DNA of 6,598 nucleotides from Vulcanimicrobiota bacterium (GTDB lineage: Bacteria; Vulcanimicrobiota; Vulcanimicrobiia; Vulcanimicrobiales; Vulcanimicrobiaceae): contig JAFAMS010000242.1 in assembly GCA_019233165.1 (NCBI GenBank), positions 1-6,598 of the forward strand. Direction: 5' to 3'. Made by a program: the position numbers and the translations under genes. This document shows positions 1-6,598 of the stretch, in pieces. The notes under the pieces are model-generated. The model saw only the letters and a program-made list of their open reading frames with translations. It made no database searches and had not been told where the DNA came from. Numbering within the stretch: position 1 is the first letter of the stretch; each line of letters begins with the position of its first letter.

Positions 1-2910
1 TACACCGATCTCGTCTACGTGCAGCGCGCGATCGCCGCGGCGCAGCGTTCGCTCCCGCTCGATTTGGTCCCACCGGTCGCGAACCTCGGGAATCCGGCCG
101 AAACGGTCGTCGCGACGATCGGCGTTTCCTCGGCTTCGATGAAGCCATCGGCGCTCTCGTTGCTCGTCACCGGCGTGCTCGTCCCGGCGCTCGAGCAAAT
201 CCCCGGCGTTTCCAACGTGAACGCGAACGGGACCGTCAGCCCGTCGTACCAGGTCACGGTCGATCCGAATTTGGTCGGCGCGGCCGGTTTGACGGTCAGC
301 GACATCGTCGACACGATCACCGCAAGCAACGTGCACGCGCCGGGCGGAATCGTGTACGAACCGGGCCGCGAGACGACCCTCGACGTGCGCGGCGACATCA
401 CCGGTCCGCAGTCGATCGCCGATCTTCTCGTGCAAGGCGGCGCCGGAACTTCCGGCGTCTCCTCCGTCGAAGCCACGACGCCGGGTGGGGTGAATCCGTG
501 GACCGCGCTCCCTGCGACGCATCGCATCGGCGACCTCGCCACGGTTGTAGCCGGGAATCTTCCCCAACGCACGTTCGCGGCGGTGAACGGCCGCCAGAGC
601 CTGTTCTTGCAGGTACAAAAGACCGCCGACGCCAGCGAGGTGACCGCCGCCAACAACGTCTTGGCGGCGCTGCCGAGCTACCGCACGCGTTTCCCGCAGC
701 TGACCTTCAACGTCATCAACGTGCAGGCGACCTACACCGCTCAGCAGCTCGACGGCGTCATGCGAACGTTGATCGAGGGAATCTTCTTCATCGCGATCGT
801 GATGCTGTTCTTCCTGCACTCCTGGCGGAACGCGATCGTCGTGCTGATCGCAATCCCGACTTCGCTGGCGGTGACGCTGGTCGGGATGCGGATGTTGAAC
901 TTCACGATCGACACCGTCTCACTGCTCGCGATGACGCTCGCGATCGGGATTTTGATCGACGACTCGACGGTCGTGATCGAAAACGTGACCCGGCATCACG
1001 AAGAGCTCGGCGAGCCGCCCGAGCGTGCGGCGATAACCGGCCGCGGCGAAATCGGAATGGCGGCGATCGTCTTGACCCTCGTCGACGTCGTGGTCTTTCT
1101 TCCGATAGCGTTCCTGCAAGGCCAGGTCGGGCGGCAGCTCGCCGAATTCGGTGTCGTCGTTACGATCGCGACGCTGACTTCGCTTTTCGTCTCGTTCACG
1201 ATCACCCCGGCGCTCGCCGGCTTGTGGGCGCTCCACTCAGATTGGAGCGCGCCGCGTTTCATCGTTGTGTTCGACGAGCAGTTCGGACGCTTGCGTGACT
1301 GGTACCACGGGCGCGCTCTGTCCTGGGCGCTCGACCACCGCTGGACCGTGGTCGCGATCGCGGCCGTGACGTTCGCCCTTGCTGTCGCCGCGATTCCCCT
1401 CGGACTCGTCGGGGAGGAGTTCATCCCGGCACAAGACCCCGGGCAGATTTACGTGCGCTTCACCTTCCCGGTGGGGACGCCGGTCGCGACGACGCGCGAC
1501 CAGATCGCGCGCGTCGAGTCGCAGCTGCTGAAGATCTCCGATCTCGAGGCGATGACGCGAGTCGCGGGGGCGTACGCTGCGTCGTTCGGAGGTTTCGTTC
1601 AGCAAGGAAACGTCGGACAGATTCAAATGTTCCTGAAGACCAAGCGACGGCACCCGACGACGTACTGGGTCGGTCAAATCCGCCGGATCGCCTACCGCAT
1701 CGCGCCGTCGGGCGCGCCGGTCGTCGTGCCGGCAACGGGATCGACCGGTGGGAGCACGCAGCCGATCGACGAGCTGGTCACCGATCTCTCCGGCGGCGAC
1801 CCGACGCCGTACGCCTTGCAAGTCTATCAAGCGTTGCAGTCGACGCCCGGCGCGACGAACGTCAACAGCTCGGCGAGCACGCTTTCGCCGCAGGTCGTCG
1901 TCTCGTTCGACCGAGCGGCGGCGCGCAACCTCGACGTCAGCATCGGTACCGCAGCGACCGCCGTGCGCGCGGCATTCGGCGGCGCTCTCCCAACGCAGGT
2001 GATCACCTCGCAAGGGCTCATGCAGGTCCAAGTGATCTATCCACTAGCGGATCAGACGAATCTCGCCGACGTCAAAGCGATCCCAATCCGCGCGCTCAAC
2101 GGCTCGGTCGTCACGGTCGGCGACGTCGCGCAGCTGCAGTGGGCGCCGACGCTGCCCCTCATCACACGCGAGGACCGGCTCACCGTCATTCACGTCAACG
2201 CCAACGTCGCGCCGAACACCTCGCTTTCAAACGTCCAGCGCGCGTTCCAACGCCAGCTTGCAGCATTGCACTTACCGCCTCACATCCGGGTTCGACCTTC
2301 GGCGCAAGGCCAGCAGTCCTATATGGCCCAAACGCTGAGCGCGATCGGCGGCTCGATGATCGTTTCGCTGATCCTCGTCTTCCTGCTCATGGTCGCACTC
2401 TACAACAGCTATATCGAGCCCTTCGTGATCATGTTCTCCGTCCCGGTGGCAGCGGTCGGTGCCGTCGGCTCGCTGGTGCTCACCCACCAGACGCTGAACC
2501 TATTCTCGCTGATTGGGTCGATCTTGCTGATCGGCCTCGTCGCGAAGAACGGGATCTTGCTCGTCGACTATGCGAACACGTTGCGCGCGCGGGGCGCGAG
2601 CAAGCTCGACGCGATCAAAGAGAGCGCGAATACGCGTTTTCGTCCGATCATGATGACGACGATCGCGATGATCGCCGGAATGCTTCCACTTGCGATCGCA
2701 GCCGAGGCGGGTTCTGCAGTGCGGCAAAGCCTGGGCATCGTCGTGATCGGCGGGCTCACGAGCTCGCTCATCCTCACGCTCGTCCTCGTTCCGATCATGT
2801 ACGTGTGGCTCGCGCCCAAGCAGCTGCCGAAGGCGCGTCAGATCGACGAGCCGGCTCCTCCCGTTCCGACCCATCGCGAGTCCGTAGAAGCGGGTCGCGG
2901 GCGCTTGTAG
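1..2910 (+). CDS. RND-family multidrug efflux permease (HAE/AcrB type), 5' truncated
   Basis: Inner-membrane proton-driven exporter, expected to work as a trimer with a periplasmic fusion protein and an outer-membrane channel. The frame is open from base 1 and ends at TAG 2908-2910, giving 969 visible residues. Compared with AcrB about 85-90 N-terminal residues, including the first membrane helix, lie outside the window, so the GTG at 19 is not the real start. Visible parts in order: periplasmic porter region (1-250), helices 2-6 (about 261-275, 277-297, 307-325, 351-370, 383-407), helix 7 (449-471), the GEEFIPAQDPG element that opens the second porter half (471-481), then helices 8-12 (785-936). 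The proton-relay pair is present in GILIDDS (D320, D321) and its lysine partner in GLVAKNG (K849), matching AcrB D407/D408/K940. Two adjacent aspartates favour the HAE drug-efflux group over CusA-type metal pumps. Residues 146-172 form a Gly/Ser/Thr-rich insertion. The substrate cannot be told. An upstream fusion-protein gene is expected but not seen. Confidence 0.96.
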   Translation, partial: YTDLVYVQRAIAAAQRSLPLDLVPPVANLGNPAETVVATIGVSSASMKPSALSLLVTGVLVPALEQIPGVSNVNANGTVSPSYQVTVDPNLVGAAGLTVSDIVDTITASNVHAPGGIVYEPGRETTLDVRGDITGPQSIADLLVQGGAGTSGVSSVEATTPGGVNPWTALPATHRIGDLATVVAGNLPQRTFAAVNGRQSLFLQVQKTADASEVTAANNVLAALPSYRTRFPQLTFNVINVQATYTAQQLDGVMRTLIEGIFFIAIVMLFFLHSWRNAIVVLIAIPTSLAVTLVGMRMLNFTIDTVSLLAMTLAIGILIDDSTVVIENVTRHHEELGEPPERAAITGRGEIGMAAIVLTLVDVVVFLPIAFLQGQVGRQLAEFGVVVTIATLTSLFVSFTITPALAGLWALHSDWSAPRFIVVFDEQFGRLRDWYHGRALSWALDHRWTVVAIAAVTFALAVAAIPLGLVGEEFIPAQDPGQIYVRFTFPVGTPVATTRDQIARVESQLLKISDLEAMTRVAGAYAASFGGFVQQGNVGQIQMFLKTKRRHPTTYWVGQIRRIAYRIAPSGAPVVVPATGSTGGSTQPIDELVTDLSGGDPTPYALQVYQALQSTPGATNVNSSASTLSPQVVVSFDRAAARNLDVSIGTAATAVRAAFGGALPTQVITSQGLMQVQVIYPLADQTNLADVKAIPIRALNGSVVTVGDVAQLQWAPTLPLITREDRLTVIHVNANVAPNTSLSNVQRAFQRQLAALHLPPHIRVRPSAQGQQSYMAQTLSAIGGSMIVSLILVFLLMVALYNSYIEPFVIMFSVPVAAVGAVGSLVLTHQTLNLFSLIGSILLIGLVAKNGILLVDYANTLRARGASKLDAIKESANTRFRPIMMTTIAMIAGMLPLAIAAEAGSAVRQSLGIVVIGGLTSSLILTLVLVPIMYVWLAPKQLPKARQIDEPAPPVPTHRESVEAGRGRL

Positions 2911-2921
2911 CTAGCGCTCGT
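2897..2921. terminator. Possible hairpin spanning the convergent stop codons
   Basis: Bases 2897-2905 can pair with 2913-2921 around a 7-nt loop (2906-2912). The core is a perfect 5-bp GCGCT/AGCGC stem; the outer part on the plus-strand RNA includes two G-U pairs, which become A-C mismatches on the minus-strand RNA. The stem covers the RND stop (2908-2910) and the PEBP stop (2911-2913). No U-tract follows on either strand, so this is not a classical intrinsic terminator. It may help end transcription from both sides, or may be a chance pairing in GC-rich coding sequence. Confidence 0.25.
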
Positions 2922-3396
2922 AGATCCCGGTGAGCTCGCCTTGCGCGAGGATGTGTCCGCGCATCATGAACATCAGCGTCGCACCGGTCGTCCCGCGCTC
3001 GAGCGGAAGCTTGTCGACGTCGAGCGCGTAGACGCGAACCTGATACCGGTGCGGGCCGTGTCCCGGCGGCGGCGCCGGTCCGCCGTACGCGCTCATCCCG
3101 AAGTCGGTGTATCCCTCGACCGCGCCGGCGGGGACCTTCCCTTCGGCGATCTCGTTCACGCCGGCGGGGATGTTGAAGACGAGCCAATGCCAGTAGCCGA
3201 CGGTCGTCGGTGCGTCGGGATCCCAGATCGTGACCGCGTAGCTTTTCGTTCCGGCCGGTGCGCCGCTCCAGCGAACCTGCGGTGAGACGTTGTCGCCGCC
3301 GGCCCCCATTCCGTTGAAAACGTGTTTTTTCGGGATCGTCGCGTTGTTCGCGAACGAGCTGCTCTCGACGTTGAGTCTTGCGGGTTGCTCGGACAT
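2911..3396 (-). CDS. YbhB/YbcL-type PEBP (Raf kinase inhibitor-like) protein
   Basis: A 161-residue protein, the usual size for bacterial phosphatidylethanolamine-binding-protein homologues. It has no signal peptide or membrane segment, so it is probably cytoplasmic. The family ligand pocket is clear: NVSPQVRWSGAP (36-47), DPDAP (59-63), WHW (69-71), and the second signature YGGPAPPPGHGPHRY (104-118) followed by the VYALDV strand. Bacterial members have been crystallised, but their physiological ligand is generally unknown, so the kinase-inhibitor name should not be read as a function. The start is ATG at 3396, preceded by GGGGAG ten bases upstream, and homology to the family begins directly after it. 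It lies 41 nt downstream of the second CHR gene on the same strand and is probably the last gene of that operon. Its stop TAG (2913-2911) abuts the RND stop codon. Confidence 0.93.
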   Translation of the reverse strand: MSEQPARLNVESSSFANNATIPKKHVFNGMGAGGDNVSPQVRWSGAPAGTKSYAVTIWDPDAPTTVGYWHWLVFNIPAGVNEIAEGKVPAGAVEGYTDFGMSAYGGPAPPPGHGPHRYQVRVYALDVDKLPLERGTTGATLMFMMRGHILAQGELTGIYER

Positions 3397-3406
3397 GCGT
3401 GCGAAT

Positions 3407-3412
3407 CTCCCC
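3407..3412 (-). promoter_or_regulatory. Ribosome binding site of the PEBP gene
   Basis: Read on the minus strand this is GGGGAG, ten bases before ATG 3396. It fixes the start inside a frame that stays open far upstream. A second GGAGATT copy lies 19 bases further upstream (plus-strand 3423-3429). Confidence 0.55.
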
Positions 3413-3437
3413 GCGCGCCGGCAATCTCCTGCAGCGC

Positions 3438-3965
3438 CTAGAACGCCGCCTCGAGTGCGCCGATCGCCGCGGCTGCGCCGATCCACCAGAGCACCGACGC
3501 TTTGCTGCGCAAGACCAAGACGGTGACGGCAACGACGATGAGGATGTCGACCAAGCGGGTCCGCGCGTAGCCGTAGGCAAGAACCAGCCCCGCTCCGAGT
3601 ATGACGCCGCTCGCGACGGGCCGCAGGGCGCGGCGCAGCGCCGCGACGGCGGGGCGCTCGCCATGCCGAATCAGCGCGCGGGCTGCGGCGACGGCGAGGA
3701 TCGCGGGAGGCACGATGAACGCAACCATCGAGACCAGCAAACCGAGGGGACCGGCGACGATCCAGCCGACGAGCGGGATGAACATGAAGTTCGGCCCGGG
3801 CGCGATCTGCGCGAGCGCGACGATCTGCGCGAACGTCGCGTCGTCGAGCCAGCCGCGCGCGGTCACGTAGGTGTGGACGATCGGGATCAACGTGTTCGCC
3901 CCGCCGACCGCGAGCATCGAAAGCAGTCCGAAGCCGATTCCCAGGGCGAGCAGATTCGAAATCAA
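3438..3965 (-). CDS. chrA: Chromate transporter, short single-domain subunit (second of pair)
   Basis: A 175-residue hydrophobic protein consisting of one CHR domain, about half of full-length ChrA. CHR proteins export chromate and perhaps related anions across the inner membrane. Visible signature elements: AVGGAN near the end of the first helix (19-24), a conserved W39, APGPN (55-59), VGW (66-68), a PP turn (86-87), then further hydrophobic helices to the C-terminus. The start is inferred as TTG at 3965, because no ATG or GTG allows the first helix to be kept (the next ATG, M17, would cut it). The TTG overlaps the TGA stop of the preceding gene as TTGA, with a weak GAG seven bases upstream, which suggests translational coupling. 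Paired short CHR proteins are known, for example YwrA/YwrB of Bacillus subtilis, where both are needed. Substrate specificity is inferred from family only. Confidence 0.9.
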   Translation of the reverse strand: MISNLLALGIGFGLLSMLAVGGANTLIPIVHTYVTARGWLDDATFAQIVALAQIAPGPNFMFIPLVGWIVAGPLGLLVSMVAFIVPPAILAVAAARALIRHGERPAVAALRRALRPVASGVILGAGLVLAYGYARTRLVDILIVVAVTVLVLRSKASVLWWIGAAAAIGALEAAF

Positions 3966-4528
3966 CGCGCCGCTCGACGTTCGAGGAGAAACGCCAGCGG
4001 CGTCGCGACGATGACGGCGATCGGAAGCCCGACGAACGGGACGCACGCGATCGCGCACGCGAACGCCGCGATCGCCGCGCGGGCCGCGACGAGGCGCGGA
4101 CGGCCGGCTTCCCGGATCGTGCGCAGCGTCCGCAGCCCGCTTGCCAGCACGATCCCGGCCGCGGCGGCGACGACCGCGCGCTCGGCGGAGGCCACGTGCG
4201 GCTCGCCGGCGAGCTTCGAAGCAAGGCCCAGCAGGGCGACGGCTATCAGCGTGGAGGGGAGCGTCAACCCGGCCAATGCCGCCGTCGCCCCCGCCAATCC
4301 GGCCCAACGGTCGCCGAGGATCGCGGCGACGTTGATGATGTTCCCGCCCGGGACGAGCTGCCCGATCCCGTAAACCTCGGCGAACTCGCGCTCGCTCAAC
4401 CATTGACGGCGCACGACGAGGATGTCGTACGAGTGTCCGAGGACGCCTCCGAACCCCCGCAGCGCCATGGCGGCAAAGCACAAGGCGATCTCCGCCACTC
4501 CCTTCGTTGGCTCGCGAAATGGCCTCAT
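3962..4528 (-). CDS. chrA: Chromate transporter, short single-domain subunit (first of pair)
   Basis: A 188-residue membrane protein with one CHR domain, the N-terminal-type partner of the downstream CHR gene. Motifs: FGG in the first helix (26-28), WLSEREF (43-49), QLVPGGN (57-63) at the place where most CHR proteins have PGP, LGDRWAG (71-77) and a helix-breaking PS (91-92). A basic end, LLERRAAR, follows the last helix. The start ATG at 4528 leaves about a dozen polar residues before the first helix; the next ATG, M21, would cut into that helix. There is no strong Shine-Dalgarno sequence; the closest purine-rich run (GGGGG) is about 17-21 bases upstream. The stop TGA (3964-3962) overlaps the inferred TTG start of the next gene. 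It is divergent from aceE across 68 bp. Probable role: one half of a heteromeric chromate/anion exporter. Confidence 0.9.
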   Translation of the reverse strand: MRPFREPTKGVAEIALCFAAMALRGFGGVLGHSYDILVVRRQWLSEREFAEVYGIGQLVPGGNIINVAAILGDRWAGLAGATAALAGLTLPSTLIAVALLGLASKLAGEPHVASAERAVVAAAAGIVLASGLRTLRTIREAGRPRLVAARAAIAAFACAIACVPFVGLPIAVIVATPLAFLLERRAAR

Positions 4529-4596
4529 TGGATGGCGACAGCAGACCCCCGTGTAGTGAGATGATGGTGACCCCCGCCGCAGCAGAGGCCCCTACC
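4529..4596. promoter_or_regulatory. Divergent intergenic region between the CHR operon and aceE
   Basis: These 68 bp are the only space between two divergent start codons, so promoters for one or both units should be here or inside the flanking coding ends. On the plus strand a weak -35/-10-like pair can be drawn (TTGGAT 4528-4533, 18-base gap, TGTAGT 4552-4557), but it matches consensus poorly. The octamer GACCCCCG occurs twice in direct orientation (4544-4551 and 4569-4576), 25 bp apart, and could be an operator or chance. No rigid terminator or riboswitch-like structure was recognised. Confidence 0.35.
4584..4588 (+). promoter_or_regulatory. Ribosome binding site of aceE
   Basis: AGAGG lies eight bases before ATG 4597. 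It favours that start over the in-frame ATG codons at 4561 and 4564, which would add 12 or 11 residues and have only a weak GTGAG-like sequence before them. Confidence 0.55.
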
Positions 4597-6598
4597 ATGT
4601 CGCTGAATCTCGCACCGCCGCACCTCAACGGCGACCCCGATCCGCAGGAAACCCGTGAGTGGCTCGAAGCCCTCGACGGCGTCATCGTTCACGAAGGTTC
4701 GCCGCGTGCCGCTCAGTTGCTCGAGCGCCTCGTCGAGCGCGCGCAAACCGGCGGTACGCAGGTCGACGTCGGTTTGCAGACGCCGTACGTCAATACGATC
4801 CCGCTTTCGCAGCAGCCGGTGCTTCCGGGGGACGACGAGCTCGAGACGCGGATCCGTCACTACGTTCGGTGGAACGCGATGGCGATGGTCGTCCGTTCGA
4901 ATCTGGTCTCCTCGGAGCTCGGTGGCCACGTTGCGAGCTTTGCGTCTTCCGCGACGCTGTACGACGTCGGCTTCAATTACTTTTTCCGCGCGCCGAGCGA
5001 AACGTTCGGCGGCGATCTCGTCTTTTTCCAAGGCCATTCTTCGCCGGGCGTCTACGCGCGAGCGTACCTCGAAGGGCGCTTGACCGAGATCCAGCTCGAA
5101 AACTTTCGCCAAGAAGTCGACGGCAAGGGCGTCTCGTCGTACCCCCATCCCTGGCTGATGCCGGACTTCTGGCAATTCGCCACCGTCTCGATGGGCCTCG
5201 GGCCGATTCAGGCGATCTATCAAGCGCGTTTTCTCAAGTATCTGCACAATCGCGGAATCGCCGACACGGCGGGCCGCAAAGTATGGTGCTTCTTGGGCGA
5301 CGGCGAGACCGACGAGCCCGAATCGCTCGGCGCGATCTCGGTCGCGTCGCGCGAGGGACTGGACAACTTGATCTTCGTGATCAACTGCAACCTGCAGCGG
5401 CTCGACGGTCCGGTTCGGGGCAACGGCAAGATCATTCAAGAGCTCGAGCGCGAGTTTCGAGGAAACGGCTGGAACGTCCTCAAGGTCATCTGGGGGAGCA
5501 ACTGGGATTCGCTGCTCGAGAAAGACAAGAGCGGAAAGCTCGTGCAGTTGATGACCGAGTGCGTCGACGGCGATTATCAGACGTTCAAGGCGAACGACGG
5601 CAAGTACGTCCGCGACAACTTCTTCGGGCGCTATCCCGAAACGGCGGCGCTTGTCGCCGACTGGACGGACGACCAAATTTGGAGCTTGCTGCGCGGCGGG
5701 CACGATCCGCGCAAAGTTTACGCAGCGTATGAAGCCGCAGCGAAAACCGTCGGCAAGCCGAGCGTCGTTCTTGCCAAGACGATCAAGGGCTACGGCATGG
5801 GCTCCTCGGGCGAAGCGCAGAACATCGCGCATCAACAGAAGCACATGGAGCTTGAAGCGATCCGCCACTTCCGCGATCGTTTCAAGATCCCGGTCTCCGA
5901 CGAAGACCTGCAGAAGGTGCCTTTCTACAAGCCTCCGGCCGACAGCCAGGAGATGCGATACCTCCAAGAGCGGATTCAACAGCTCGGCAGAGTCCCCCAA
6001 CGGCGTCGCAAGTCGTCGGTCGCGCTTACCGTCCCCGAGCTCTCCGCGTTCGACGCTCAACTCAAAGGAACCGGCGACCGCGAGATCTCGACGACGATGG
6101 CGTTCGTCCGTATCCTCACCTCGATGATGCGCGACAAGAATATCGGCGCCCGCGTCGTCCCGATCGTCGCCGACGAAACCCGAACGTTCGGAATGGAAGG
6201 CCTTTTCCGCCAGCTCGGTATCTATTCGCCGCTCGGACAGCTTTACAAGCCTCAAGACGCCGCCCAGCTCATGTACTATCGCGAGGCGAAAGACGGGCAG
6301 ATTCTCCAAGAAGGAATCAGCGAGGCGGGCGCGATGTCGTCGTGGATCGCTGCGGCGACGTCGTATTCGACCAGCGACCAGCCGATGATCCCGATCTTCA
6401 TTTTCTATTCGATGTTCGGCTTTCAACGAATCGGCGATCTGTGTTGGGCCGCCGGCGACATGCGCAGCCGCGGCTTCCTCCTGGGTGGCACTTCCGGCCG
6501 CACGACGCTCAACGGGGAAGGGCTCCAGCACGAAGACGGTCACAGTCAAATCTTCGCTTCGTTCATTCCGAACTGCGTCTCGTACGATCCGACGTACT
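4597..6598 (+). CDS. aceE: Pyruvate dehydrogenase E1 component, homodimeric type, 3' truncated by window
   Basis: Thiamine-diphosphate enzyme that decarboxylates pyruvate and passes the acetyl group to the lipoyl arm of E2 in the pyruvate dehydrogenase complex, producing acetyl-CoA in the cytoplasm. 667 complete codons are visible; E. coli AceE has 887 residues, so about 220 are missing at the C-terminus. The N-terminal E2-binding segment (DPDPQETREWLEAL, from residue 13) is followed by the cofactor domain. The ThDP/Mg motif runs from GDGETDE (234-240) to NCNLQRLDG (263-271), giving Mg ligands D235, N265 and Q267. Active-site histidines H111, H147, H412 (mobile loop, NIAHQ) and H645 (LQHEDGH), and the ThDP-activating glutamate E576 (LQEGISE), all sit exactly five residues beyond E. 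coli H106, H142, H407, H640 and E571, so there is no net insertion or deletion between them. The middle domain starts near REISTTMAFVRIL. Start ATG 4597 has AGAGG eight bases upstream. An E2 gene (aceF) may follow outside the window. Confidence 0.98.
   Translation, partial: MSLNLAPPHLNGDPDPQETREWLEALDGVIVHEGSPRAAQLLERLVERAQTGGTQVDVGLQTPYVNTIPLSQQPVLPGDDELETRIRHYVRWNAMAMVVRSNLVSSELGGHVASFASSATLYDVGFNYFFRAPSETFGGDLVFFQGHSSPGVYARAYLEGRLTEIQLENFRQEVDGKGVSSYPHPWLMPDFWQFATVSMGLGPIQAIYQARFLKYLHNRGIADTAGRKVWCFLGDGETDEPESLGAISVASREGLDNLIFVINCNLQRLDGPVRGNGKIIQELEREFRGNGWNVLKVIWGSNWDSLLEKDKSGKLVQLMTECVDGDYQTFKANDGKYVRDNFFGRYPETAALVADWTDDQIWSLLRGGHDPRKVYAAYEAAAKTVGKPSVVLAKTIKGYGMGSSGEAQNIAHQQKHMELEAIRHFRDRFKIPVSDEDLQKVPFYKPPADSQEMRYLQERIQQLGRVPQRRRKSSVALTVPELSAFDAQLKGTGDREISTTMAFVRILTSMMRDKNIGARVVPIVADETRTFGMEGLFRQLGIYSPLGQLYKPQDAAQLMYYREAKDGQILQEGISEAGAMSSWIAAATSYSTSDQPMIPIFIFYSMFGFQRIGDLCWAAGDMRSRGFLLGGTSGRTTLNGEGLQHEDGHSQIFASFIPNCVSYDPTY

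Noticed and set aside
2139..2933. Open frame on the plus strand in another frame inside the RND gene, running past its stop.
   Set aside because: It reads as an arginine- and histidine-rich shadow with no recognisable domain, while the RND frame is fully conserved there.
3397..4224. Upstream in-frame extension of the PEBP gene to a 437-residue protein.
   Set aside because: The extension is an out-of-frame reading of the CHR genes. PEBP homology and a ribosome binding site fix the start at 3396.
3378..4373. Plus-strand open frame of about 331 codons opposite the PEBP and CHR genes.
   Set aside because: The minus-strand proteins are clear family members with membrane helices and motifs. The plus-strand product is a composition-driven shadow.
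3438..4528. Possibility that the two CHR genes are one full-length chrA broken by a frameshift.
   Set aside because: Each half has a complete CHR domain, its own plausible end, and a tidy stop/start overlap, and paired short CHR genes are an established arrangement. A sequencing frameshift cannot be fully excluded but is not needed.
3966..4685. Upstream in-frame extension of the second CHR gene to give a 415-residue protein.
   Set aside because: The extra part is an arginine-rich out-of-frame reading of the first CHR gene and of aceE. CHR homology begins only at the TTG at 3965.
4525..6549. A long open frame of about 674 codons on the minus strand opposite aceE, whose TGA overlaps the first CHR gene's ATG as ATGA.
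   Set aside because: The plus strand encodes a full-match AceE with every active-site residue in place. The antisense product is charged and low-complexity (rich in R, D, E, A, L), as expected for a shadow of a high-GC gene, and resembles no family I know. The ATGA overlap is most likely coincidence.
1..6598. Hidden mobile element, toxin-antitoxin pair, CRISPR array or RNA gene.
   Set aside because: Nearly every base is accounted for by five conserved proteins. I saw no terminal inverted repeats, spaced direct repeats, tRNA-like cloverleaf or rRNA sequence.

Overview
This is a GC-rich, densely coded stretch from a bacterium. Third codon positions are strongly G/C, and a tripartite-type RND exporter implies a Gram-negative cell envelope. 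The proteins are clear family members, but nothing in the window fixes the taxon. Codon style and sequence flavour would suit a high-GC environmental lineage (for example Eremiobacterota or Proteobacteria), and that is only a guess. Five protein genes fill almost the whole window. I see no tRNA, rRNA, CRISPR array, insertion sequence or prophage signal.

Layout: (1) 1-2910, plus strand, the 3' nine-tenths of an HAE-type RND efflux pump gene whose 5' end lies outside the window. (2) 2911-4528, minus strand, a compact three-gene set read from right to left: two short single-domain chromate transporter (CHR) genes that overlap by a few bases, then 41 nt later a small YbhB/PEBP-type protein. The PEBP stop codon abuts the RND stop codon with no base between them. 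(3) 4529-4596, a 68-bp divergent intergenic region. (4) 4597 to the window end, plus strand, the 5' three-quarters of aceE, the homodimeric pyruvate dehydrogenase E1, with all cofactor and catalytic residues that fall inside the window conserved.

Functionally these are three separate units. The RND pump exports small toxic compounds across the envelope, probably with a fusion protein encoded upstream. The CHR pair most likely forms a heteromeric anion (chromate) exporter; the PEBP is probably co-transcribed with it, but its link to anion transport is unknown. AceE feeds pyruvate into acetyl-CoA and is central housekeeping metabolism. I found no convincing new system. The points most worth a second look are the split CHR pair with its TTG/TGA overlap and a PGG variant of the signature loop, the linked PEBP, the zero-gap convergent gene end with a hairpin over both stop codons, and a glycine/threonine-rich insertion in the RND porter domain.
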